Of a stretch of DNA of 64,000 nt, positions 12,501-24,500 are shown one piece after another. The DNA is from Achatina immaculata (lineage: Eukaryota; Mollusca; Gastropoda; Stylommatophora; Achatinidae). A model generated the notes under the pieces. The model did not search any database. It was not told the DNA's origin and worked only from the letters and a program-made list of their open reading frames with translations. The number at the start of each line of letters is the position of its first letter. Within the stretch, counting starts at the first letter, position 1. The position numbers and the translations under genes were made by a program. The stretch spans positions 30,818,530 through 30,882,529 of the forward strand of contig CM019718.1 in the NCBI GenBank assembly GCA_009760885.1. Direction: 5' to 3'.

Positions 12501-15500
12501 AGAGCAGAAAAAAAGGCGAAGGACAGGCATTTGTGGAAAACCCTTGCGGAAGCCCCATGTGCCCTGGGCACTTAAGGTTCAGAGAGAGAGAGAGAGAGAG
12601 ATGGAATACCATCTAAAATTGTCAACATCATTAAGGACCTCTACAATGGATATGTTTGTGCAGTCAAAACAGAAGAAGGGATGAGTGAATGGTTCCAGAT
12701 TGAAACAGGCATGAAACAAGGATGTATAGTGTCTCCTTTGCTTTTGGAATTGCAATAGTCTTCATAATGAAAAAATGCTGCACAGGTAACACAGGTATTG
12801 ATTGGGTACATGAGACCCAACTAGAAGATATTGATTTTGCTGATGATATAACTCTTATGAGTAACAATGTGAATTCCATGCACAAAAAAAAACCAGATAT
12901 CCTGTCTTCACTGGCTAGCAAAATAGAACTTGAAATTAACAAGGACAAAACAAAAATAATGAAACTTCCCTTTAATCAAAATGAAAAAGTACATGTAGAA
13001 GGGACAGATGTTGAAGAAGTCAGTCAATTTGCATACCTCAGCAGCTACATAGACCAGGATGGTGACACTAGAAAGGAAGTTAGGATCAGAACTGCAAAAG
13101 CAGCATCGATCTTCAAGAATCTTGAGAACATATGGCATTCAAAAGTTATAAGCACAAAAACCAAGTTAAGACTATTCAATTCAAATGTAACATCCACTCT
13201 CATTTATGCATGTGAAAGCTGGAAAACAACTAAAGAAATAGACAAGAAATTAGACTGTTTTGAAAACAAATGCCTAAGGAAAATACTCGGCATCAAGTGG
13301 AACGAATTCAAGAACAATGCAGAGATAAGACTGATGACTGAACAATAACCAGTCTCATAGGTGATCAGGAAAAGGAGATGGACATATGCTGGTCACTTGA
13401 TGAGAAGAAATGATCAGAGAATCCCAAAAACAAGCTATCAAGTGGAACACAACAGGCCGAAGAAAAAGAGACAGACCATGTGAAACTCTAAAGAGGACAT
13501 TGTTAAGAGAGGCCAAATTAATAGGCATAAAATCCCTTGATGAGGTTGAAAAGCTCGCCGAAAACAGGATAAATTGGCGAACTACCTTGCGAGCCCTGTG
13601 TGATGTTTAACGGCACGGGAAGTATATAAGTGGACTCCCAAACCTAGTAGAGATTGATGAATGTAGATACTTTATATTTTTATATTTAAGATTCAAAAAG
13701 CAAAGTTGTATTGAAAATCATTATTCTGGTTATTGCTTGACAACTTAAACTTCCTTGCTGCTGATTTCCTTATTGACATAACTTATTTTCTTCTTCATTC
13801 TGTGCACAGGCCTCATATGATACGTTGATTGTGACCTCTGTTTACCAGCTGTCACAGAAATTGAGAACGTCAATGGACAAGGCTCTGAATAAGCTGAGGT
13901 GAGTCTGTAAAGTAACATCTGTTGTAGAGACATTCTTTTTTTCTTACAATTAAGAATCTGGTTTTTTTGTTGGTCATATTGTTAATATTATATATTAAAA
14001 TCAAAAGGCTTATATGGCTGTGCTTCTTTAATCAAAATGAAAAAGTACATGTAGAAGGGACAGATGTTGAAGAAGTCAGTCAATTTGCATACCTCAGCAG
14101 CTACATAGACCAGGATGGTGACACTAGAAAGGAAGTTAGGATCAGAACTGCAAAAGCAGCATCGATCTTCAAGAATCTTGAGAACATATGGCATTCAAAA
14201 GTTATAAGCACAAAAACCAAGTTAAGACTATTCAATTCAAATGTAACATCCACTCTCATTTATGCATGTGAAAGCTGGAAAACAACTAAAGAAATAGACA
14301 AGAAATTAGACTGTTTTGAAAACAAATGCCTAAGGAAAATACTCGGCATCAAGTGGAACGAATTCAAGAACAATGCAGAGATAAGACTGATGACTGAACA
14401 ATAACCAGTCTCATAGGTGATCAGGAAAAGGAGATGGACATATGCTGGTCACTTGATGAGAAGAAATGATCAGAGAATCCCAAAAACAAGCTATCAAGTG
14501 GAACACAACAGGCCGAAGAAAAAGAGACAGACCATGTGAAACTCTAAAGAGGACATTGTTAAGAGAGGCCAAATTAATAGGCATAAAATCCCTTGATGAG
14601 GTTGAAAAGCTCGCCGAAAACAGGATAAATTGGCGAACTACCTTGCGAGCCCTGTGTGATGTTTAACGGCACGGGAAGTATATAAGTGGACTCCCAAACC
14701 TAGTAGAGATTGATGAATGTAGATACTTTATATTTTTATATTTAAGATTCAAAAAGCAAAGTTGTATTGAAAATCATTATTCTGGTTATTGCTTGACAAC
14801 TTAAACTTCCTTGCTGCTGATTTCCTTATTGACATAACTTATTTTCTTCTTCATTCTGTGCACAGGCCTCATATGATACGTTGATTGTGACCTCTGTTTA
14901 CCAGCTGTCACAGAAATTGAGAACGTCAATGGACAAGGCTCTGAATAAGCTGAGGTGAGTCTGTAAAGTAACATCTGTTGTAGAGACATTCTTTTTTTCT
15001 TACAATTAAGAATCTGGTTTTTTTGTTGGTCATATTGTTAATATTATATATTAAAATCAAAAGGCTTATATGGCTGTGCTTCTTGAATTGGAATGAATAC
15101 AGCATATAGGGTACGGTCATTTTTGTACTAAAAGATGAGCTGTTGTTTAATGGCTCAAATGTCACAGACGTTTTTCTCTTTCAATACAGGTCTTTATCCT
15201 TGGCAAAAAGTTTCTGTGCTTTTCTTACTCATGAGGCTATATATGTTTGTATTGCATATACAAGGAGGATCCAAAACGTTCAAAATTGTGATAGAAATTC
15301 TAAGCATGTCATCCACATGTAAGGTGATGATGGCCAACTTTATACTGCTACTGTGACACATCCTCATATAATGTGATAATGGCCAACTTTATACTGCTAC
15401 TGTGACACATCCTCATATAATGTGATAATGGCCAACTTTATACTGCTACTGTGACACATCCTCATATAAAGTGATAATGGCCAACTTTATACTGCTACTG

Positions 15501-18500
15501 TGACACATCCTCATATAAGGTGATAATGGCCAACTTTATACTGCTACTGTGACACATCCTCATATAAAGTGATAATGGCCAACTTTATACTGCTACTGTG
15601 ACACATCCTCATATAAAGTGATAATGGCCAACTTTATACTGCTACTGTGACACATCCTCATATAAAGTGATGATGGCCAACTTTATACTGCTACTGTGAC
15701 ACATCCTCATGTAAGGTGATAATAGCCAACTTTACACTGCTACTGTGACACTGTGACATCATGTAGCTTGTTGACACCATGCTGTCACCAGCAAGACATT
15801 TCTTAGATTACTAGTAACAATGCTGTCAACTGAGATTGGATGGTGCTCAGAATTTGTATCACAATGTTAAGGTTTTTGTTTAGTGATGGAGTGTTAGCTG
15901 TAGGCAGATCATGCAGATCATCCATTTGTGTTTGCATCTTTAGTCATTAGTTGTGGCCTTTGTTGTGGCCTAAACCGTCTTAACCCAGGGGTGAAACTTA
16001 ATGACTACTCATATCACAGTACCTCCACTCTAGAGGTCGGTCACGTCCTAAACATGCCCATAATGGGATAATATGCCTAAACCGGCTCAACCCAGGGGTG
16101 GAAGTCACTAGTGGCGAGGATTAGTCCTCCTGGACAAAAGCTCCATCCTGGTCACAACTAGGAAGGATAGTGGCCACGACCACAAATGCTGAAGTCGGAG
16201 ACACTGGACCAGTGCAGTCTAGATAGGCAACCACCTCTCACCCCATGGGGATGTATGTGTATCCTAATCACGCTGAGGTTTTCCAGTGAGGAAGTCCAAC
16301 GCTGGACTGGATGGCCAGCCAGATCTCACCCGGCGGGGATATGCTGATATCCAAAACACGTCGAGGTTTTCTGGTGAGAAAGTCCAACTCTAGATTAAAC
16401 TGATGCAGTGAAAACCACGGTGTCACACAATCCCGCTTCTGTAACCCACCAAGAGTTCAGGCCCAAGCCCCACGTTACTCTGAACCTCTTGTGATGCTCT
16501 CGGGGATCTCATGTAGGCCTCCCAGGGACCACAGGGAGACCACAGGGAGACCACAGGACACCACATCGAGGACTACAGGAATAACTTCAGCAGGATCACG
16601 GGGCGATCTTGGTGGTAGAAGTGAACAAAGAAGAAGAAGATATGCAGGACTGCCTTTGTTTTCCTCAACACATGAAGCAATTCTCATATGCAGGACTGCC
16701 TTCACACAGTTTTTCTTCCTAAGCTTCGTGGCTGATGGGAAAAATTTCTCATGGTTGTAAAAGTTTCCGAGTTTCTCAGTTTTGGTCCACCTCATAGCCT
16801 CCTTCTTTCAGAAAATCTCCATTATTTTTCTTCCTTCCAGTATTTTTTATGTATTAAAAGTAGAACATGTGTAAAGTTTGGTGAGGAACTGATCTTTCCA
16901 AAGATTAAACTGATGAGAGTTTTTTTCTTTTTTTTTTACCTGAATCTAGAGGTCAGAATCGAATAACTCAGACCCCATCTCCTGCTGATGAGTTCTCGAA
17001 TGAATCGGGCAGAAATGAGATAAAAGCGTGGAAAGCGGCCAACCATGAGCTTTCTGGCACCCTTAAGAATCTCCGGACACTAGAACGACATATGCAGAGT
17101 ATGAAATGATTTATTTCACTTTCTGTGCTACATTTTATTCTAATTACTTGCAGAGTTTTGTTTGTGGCAGTTACATAGATAAACCTATGCTGAGCTGTGG
17201 AATAAGATCACAACTGATCTATTGGTAGCACAACTCTTTGATCCCATATAATGTGATAATGGCCAACTTTATACTGCTACTGTGACACATCCTCATATAA
17301 TGTGATAATGGCCAACTTTATACTGCTACTGTGACACATCCTCATATAAAGTGATAATGGCCAACTTTATACTGCTACTGTGACACATCCTCATATAAGG
17401 TGATAATGGCCAACTTTATACTGCTACTGTGACACATCCTCATATAAAGTGATAATGGCCAACTTTATACTGCTACTGTGACACATCCTCATATAAAGTG
17501 ATAATGGCCAACTTTATACTGCTACTGTGACACATCCTCATATAAAGTGATGATGGCCAACTTTATACTGCTACTGTGACACATCCTCATGTAAGGTGAT
17601 AATAGCCAACTTTACACTGCTACTGTGACACTGTGACATCATGTAGCTTGTTGACACCATGCTGTCACCAGCAAGACATTTCTTAGATTACTAGTAACAA
17701 TGCTGTCAACTGAGATTGGATGGTGCTCAGAATTTGTATCACAATGTTAAGGTTTTTGTTTAGTGATGGAGTGTTAGCTGTAGGCAGATCATGCAGATCA
17801 TCCATTTGTGTTTGCATCTTTAGTCATTAGTTGTGGCCTTTGTTGTGGCCTAAACCGTCTTAACCCAGGGGTGAAACTTAATGACTACTCATATCACAGT
17901 ACCTCCACTCTAGAGGTCGGTCACGTCCTAAACATGCCCATAATGGGATAATATGCCTAAACCGGCTCAACCCAGGGGTGGAAGTCACTAGTGGCGAGGA
18001 TTAGTCCTCCTGGACAAAAGCTCCATCCTGGTCACAACTAGGAAGGATAGTGGCCACGACCACAAATGCTGAAGTCGGAGACACTGGACCAGTGCAGTCT
18101 AGATAGGCAACCACCTCTCACCCCATGGGGATGTATGTGTATCCTAATCACGCTGAGGTTTTCCAGTGAGGAAGTCCAACGCTGGACTGGATGGCCAGCC
18201 AGATCTCACCCGGCGGGGATATGCTGATATCCAAAACACGTCGAGGTTTTCTGGTGAGAAAGTCCAACTCTAGATTAAACTGATGCAGTGAAAACCACGG
18301 TGTCACACAATCCCGCTTCTGTAACCCACCAAGAGTTCAGGCCCAAGCCCCACGTTACTCTGAACCTCTTGTGATGCTCTCGGGGATCTCATGTAGGCCT
18401 CCCAGGGACCACAGGGAGACCACAGGGAGACCACAGGACACCACATCGAGGACTACAGGAATAACTTCAGCAGGATCACGGGGCGATCTTGGTGGTAGAA

Positions 18501-21500
18501 GTGAACAAAGAAGAAGAAGATATGCAGGACTGCCTTTGTTTTCCTCAACACATGAAGCAATTCTCATATGCAGGACTGCCTTCACACAGTTTTTCTTCCT
18601 AAGCTTCGTGGCTGATGGGAAAAATTTCTCATGGTTGTAAAAGTTTCCGAGTTTCTCAGTTTTGGTCCACCTCATAGCCTCCTTCTTTCAGAAAATCTCC
18701 ATTATTTTTCTTCCTTCCAGTATTTTTTATGTATTAAAAGTAGAACATGTGTAAAGTTTGGTGAGGAACTGATCTTTCCAAAGATTAAACTGATGAGAGT
18801 TTTTTTCTTTTTTTTTTACCTGAATCTAGAGGTCAGAATCGAATAACTCAGACCCCATCTCCTGCTGATGAGTTCTCGAATGAATCGGGCAGAAATGAGA
18901 TAAAAGCGTGGAAAGCGGCCAACCATGAGCTTTCTGGCACCCTTAAGAATCTCCGGACACTAGAACGACATATGCAGAGTATGAAATGATTTATTTCACT
19001 TTCTGTGCTACATTTTATTCTAATTACTTGCAGAGTTTTGTTTGTGGCAGTTACATAGATAAACCTATGCTGAGCTGTGGAATAAGATCACAACTGATCT
19101 ATTGGTAGCACAACTCTTTGATCCCACATAATTGAATTTTTGTGCTGAATTGGAATGTGGATTCTAAGACCACCCCAAGACTGAACAGCATACCTAGATG
19201 TATGCAGATTCAAGAACAGACTCAAAGACTGAACAGCATACCTAGATGTATGCAGATTCAAGAACAGACTCAAAGACTGAACAGCATACCTAGATGTATG
19301 CAGATTCAAGAACAGACTCAAAGACTGATCAGCATACCTAGATGTATGCAGATTCAAGAACAGACTCAAAGACTGAACAGCATACCTAGATGTATGCAGA
19401 TTCAAGAACAGACTCAAAGACTGAACAGCATACCTAGATGTATGCAGATTCAAGAACAGACTCAAAGACTGAACAGCATAACTTGAGCTTTACAGAATCA
19501 AGAATAAAAACCTATAAAGACTGTCCAGCATACTTAGATCCACACAGTATAAAAATTCAAAGACTTCCTACCATGCCTAGATCCACACAGTATAAAAATT
19601 CAAAGACTTCTTACCATGCCTAGATCTACACAGTTTAAAAATTCAAAGACTGTCTAACATGCCTAGATACACACAGTATAACAATTCAAAGGCTGTCTAA
19701 CATGCCTAGATCCACACAGTATAAAAATTCAAAGACTTACTACCATGCCTAGATCTACACAGTTTAAAAATTCAGAGACTGTCTAACATGCCTCGATCCA
19801 CACAGTATAAAAATTCAAAGACTGTCTTACATGCCTAGATCCACACAGTATAAAAATTCAAAGATTGTCTTACATGCCTAGATCCACACAGTATAAAAAT
19901 TCAAAGATTGTCTTACATGCCTAGATCCACACAGTATAAAAATTCAAAGATTGTCTTACATGCCTAGATCCACACAGTATAAAAATTCAAAGACTGTCTT
20001 ACATGCCTAGATCCACACAGTATAAAAATTCAAAGACTGTCTTACATGCCTAGATCCACACAGTATAAAAATTCAAAGACTGTCTTACATGCCTAGATCC
20101 ACACAGTATAAAAATTCAAAGACTGTCTTACATGCCTAGATCCACACAGTATAAAAATTCAAAGATTGTCTTACATGCCTAGATCCACACAGTATAAAAA
20201 TTCAAAGATTGTCTTACATGCCTAGATCCACACAGTATAAAAATTCAAAGATTGTCTTACATGCCTAGATCCACACAGTATAAAAATTCGAGGACTGTCC
20301 AGTATACCTAGATTCAGTCCTGGCCAGTCATTTGCATGTCCCTTGTGGAACTTTGCCTCCCTAACAGCTCTCCTGTAGGCATCTTGGTTGTAACAAGATG
20401 CCCTGCAGCTGATGCATCCATTTGCAGATAATCAACGTCTTGCAGCCATCTTTGCCTTGGTCTTCCTCTCTTTCTTTTTCCCATTATGTACCCTTCCAAG
20501 ACGGTCTTCTCTAAATTATCATGACGTTTAATGTGTCCAAAATATTCAAGTTTTCTTTGGTTAATCTTCTTTACTAGCCAACCTTCTTCATTATTAAGTT
20601 CTTGTAGTATGGATATATTTGTTCTTTTTTGTGTCCATGATATTTGAAGAACTCTTCTGTAGCATTTACATTCAAAGGCATTTATGTGTTTCTCAACTGT
20701 TTTGTTAAGTGTCCAGGTCCCACAGGCATATGTTGCAATGGGAAAGATGCATGCCCTTAAATCTTTCCACCCGCATTACTTCCAAAATGTTCCTTAGTTT
20801 CTTACGACGCGGACATTTTGGAGAAGGGGTCCCTGTGTAAAAGTTATTGTACCGAATTAATTCCATGATCACCACGTGTGTATCACACATTAAAATAAAT
20901 GGAAATGAATGAATATTCCAGAAATGAAGTTATTTGTCATTAAAAAAAAAAAACAAAGAAAAGAAAAAAGTGGTGTGAAACGATGGAACGATTTTTGGCG
21001 CTAAAAAAATTTTAGGGCTGAACAATAAAATCTACTTTATACTTACCTTAACTGTGTCATAATCCAATACAGAATACGTAGTCATTCAAATTTCAACACA
21101 GAAAAATCAATATTTATGGATTTTTGTGACATCCAATAAATCTAACAGATCTACAGCTACTAGAAACACATATAGTAAGCTAGATCTAGTCGGTCGGTGT
21201 GACCATTCTACCACTCAGTCTCGAAATAAACTTGAATTTTACCCCCTATCTATGTATCAAAAATGGTGTCTTTATCCCCCATGCTTAAAACACTAGTTTA
21301 TCTTTGAATCCAGAAGAGTTCTAACTGGTTACATGAAAAGTAACATCATGTTTTCAACGAAAGAAACTCCGATGCTCCATAGGGCTCTCGAGGGTACCAT
21401 TGCTAAACCGCAAAGATCCTTATGGGGCTCGCGCGAGTGGAAAGAGTTAAAAATCTTATTTTTGTAGTTCTGTCTGTTCCTCTCCAAAGCTTCTTTAGTT

Positions 21501-24500
21501 GTTTTACTTTTTAAAGAGCGATAGATGTCCTCCTTTTAATTTCCCTTATTGTATCTCACTTTTTAAAGAGTTATAGATGTCCTCTTTTTTAATTTCCCTT
21601 ATTGTATCTCCATTATTAGTTAGTAATGATCCAAAATATTCAAGTTTTCTTTGGTTAATCTTCTTTACTAGCCAACCTTCTTCATTATTAAGTTCTTGTA
21701 GTATGGATATATTTGTTCTTTTTTGTGTCCATGATATTTGAAGAACTCTTCTGTAGCATTTACATTCAAAGGCATTTATGTGTTTCTCAACTGTTTTGTT
21801 AAGTGTCCAGGTCCCACAGGCATATGTTGCAATGGGAAAGATGCATGCCCTTAAATCTTTCCACCCGCATTACTTCCAAAATGTTCCTTAGTTTCTTACG
21901 ACGCGGACATTTTGGAGAAGGGGTCCCTGTGTAAAAGTTATTGTACCGAATTAATTCCATGATCACCACGTGTGTATCACACATTAAAATAAATGGAAAT
22001 GAATGAATATTCCAGAAATGAAGTTATTTGTCATTAAAAAAAAAAAACAAAGAAAAGAAAAAAGTGGTGTGAAACGATGGAACGATTTTTGGCGCTAAAA
22101 AAATTTTAGGGCTGAACAATAAAATCTACTTTATACTTACCTTAACTGTGTCATAATCCAATACAGAATACGTAGTCATTCAAATTTCAACACAGAAAAA
22201 TCAATATTTATGGATTTTTGTGACATCCAATAAATCTAACAGATCTACAGCTACTAGAAACACATATAGTAAGCTAGATCTAGTCGGTCGGTGTGACCAT
22301 TCTACCACTCAGTCTCGAAATAAACTTGAATTTTACCCCCTATCTATGTATCAAAAATGGTGTCTTTATCCCCCATGCTTAAAACACTAGTTTATCTTTG
22401 AATCCAGAAGAGTTCTAACTGGTTACATGAAAAGTAACATCATGTTTTCAACGAAAGAAACTCCGATGCTCCATAGGGCTCTCGAGGGTACCATTGCTAA
22501 ACCGCAAAGATCCTTATGGGGCTCGCGCGAGTGGAAAGAGTTAAAAATCTTATTTTTGTAGTTCTGTCTGTTCCTCTCCAAAGCTTCTTTAGTTGTTTTA
22601 CTTTTTAAAGAGCGATAGATGTCCTCCTTTTAATTTCCCTTATTGTATCTCACTTTTTAAAGAGTTATAGATGTCCTCTTTTTTAATTTCCCTTATTGTA
22701 TCTCCATTATTAGTTAGTAATGATCCAAGATATTCAAAACTCTCCACTTCTTCAAATTTTTCCTCATTGATACATATATCAGCTGTCTTGTTTGTTATGT
22801 CAGTTGTCATCAATTTAGTTTTCTTTGCATTGAGATAGAGGTTTTGCACTTCACTATTCTTAAGGACTGACATAATTAGTTTTTCCATTTCTTTTTGTGT
22901 TGTGGACAGTAATACTGTGTCGTCAGCATATCTAATCTCTGGTATTTCATAACCTCCAATTGTTAATGGCATCGTAATATTCTTTGTCCACATCTTCTCT
23001 AACATTCCTCATTATATTTTCAGTATATGATTTAAATAAGTAAAGCAACGATATGCACCTCTGACGGACCCCTTGTTTTATGTCAAACCAAGTTGTTTAT
23101 TCTCAGTGACACACAGTAATTAGTGTTTAAGTATACAATTATACATGAAGCACTGGAGTAAAGCTTTGATACCAAAATATATAAACTAGGAAAAAAGAAT
23201 TAACATAAGATTCATGTGAATCTATACTTTTTTTCCTAGTTTATACATTTTGTTTATTCTTACTGCTGCTTGTTGGTCTAGACACAGCAGTGATATTAAT
23301 TGAATCACATGTGTTGGAAATTCCATTTTTTTCATTATTTCCCAAGTTTCTGGTGTTGTACACAGTCAAATGCCTTTGAATAGTCTCTGTAAAAGATAAA
23401 AATATGGATTCACATTAAATTCTCTGCATTTCTCTGTTATTAATCTTATACTGAATATATGATCTCTTGATCCTCTTCCTTGCCTGAAACCAGCTTGGAC
23501 CATATTGACTTCTATTTTCTTGTGAAGTTTACCCATTATGATTTTTAACAGAATTTTACTGGCATGACTAATCAGGGCAACGGTTCTGTAGTTTGTGCAT
23601 GATTTCAAGTTAACCTTTTTTTTTGGCAGTGGTATGAATATAGTTCTTTTCCATTCTTGTGGCCAAATACCCAAATGCCATATCTTTTTATATAGTTCAT
23701 TATAGATTGTTGCATCTGCCTTAATAAGTTCAGCTCTTATCTCATCACATCCTGGTCATTTACCATTTTTCAGATTCTTTATTGCCCATAAAACTTCTTC
23801 TATTGTCAGTTTGGGTTCTTTCTCTTCCAATAATAATTCACACTGTTGATTTCTGCTTTCACAGTCAGTTGTTTCATACATTCCTCTGCAATATTCCTTC
23901 CATCTTTCTAGAATTTCCAATCTCATCACAAATTACATTTAGCTTAGGTGTGACATTTCTTGTCAATGTCTTCATTTGTTTAAACATTTCACTATCTTTT
24001 CCACATTTTTGATGTCCTTCTATTCTTTCACAACAATCTTGTATGTATTGTTTTTTGTCTTTTTTTTATATTTCTTTGTACTTCTTTTGTTAAAGAGGTA
24101 TATTCCTTTGTTGTTGTTTGTCACTTTCCATTTCATCTTCCTTTCTCTACATTGTTTTATTAGTTCTAGTATGCCTATTGTAATCCATCCATTCTTTTGT
24201 GTTTTCTTTACTGGAACCATGTCTTTAGCATTAAGATATCTCTGGACTGCATAGCCACTTCATCATGTGTCATCTCCTCCCATACAGCCATCCCTGTTCT
24301 TTCCATTTCGTCACTTATTATTTGATACTTTCCCTCATACATACTTCTTACATTCCATGTTCCTACTCTTATTTTTCTTTTTAGTTTGATGCAGGAGTTT
24401 TCCTTGGTAACACCGTCAGGATTTTGTCCGTCATCACAATTACTAGTACTCACCTCTGTCTCACACTCTTCCCCAGTGTTAAAATTAGATCTATCTGGGC

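Larger units (their letters stand above)
12970..15081. repeat. 1056-bp direct tandem duplication
   Basis: 12970-14025 and 14026-15081 appear identical. The unit holds the end of LINE A1, intron sequence and the 89-nt CEP170 exon. The junction shows only a few bases of shared cttt, so it was probably formed by end joining or template switching rather than by recombination between long repeats. Confidence 0.9.
15365..19124. repeat. 1880-bp direct tandem duplication
   Basis: 15365-17244 and 17245-19124 appear identical. The unit carries most of the 49-bp array, a dispersed repeat (R1) and the 149-nt CEP170 exon with both splice sites. The junction is at catata/cata microhomology. Confidence 0.9.
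20537..22724. repeat. 1094-bp direct tandem duplication
   Basis: 20537-21630 and 21631-22724 appear identical and carry part of LINE B1 and the whole MITE. Breakpoints share about 14 bp of imperfect homology (ccaaaatattcaa versus ccaagatattcaa). Confidence 0.9.

Noticed and set aside
16475..16795. 106-codon frame and its twin at 18355
   Set aside because: Falls within repeat R1 and intron, duplicated only because of the 1880-bp duplication.
16950..17109. CEP170 ending at TGA right after the 149-nt exon (MQSMK stop)
   Set aside because: The gtatga donor five nucleotides earlier joins the exon at 28090 in phase and gives a longer CEP170-like end; kept only as a possible alternative end.
19088..19486. 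Open frames of LNSIPRCMQIQEQTQR repeats on both strands
   Set aside because: 48-bp tandem repeat; no codon bias or splice context.
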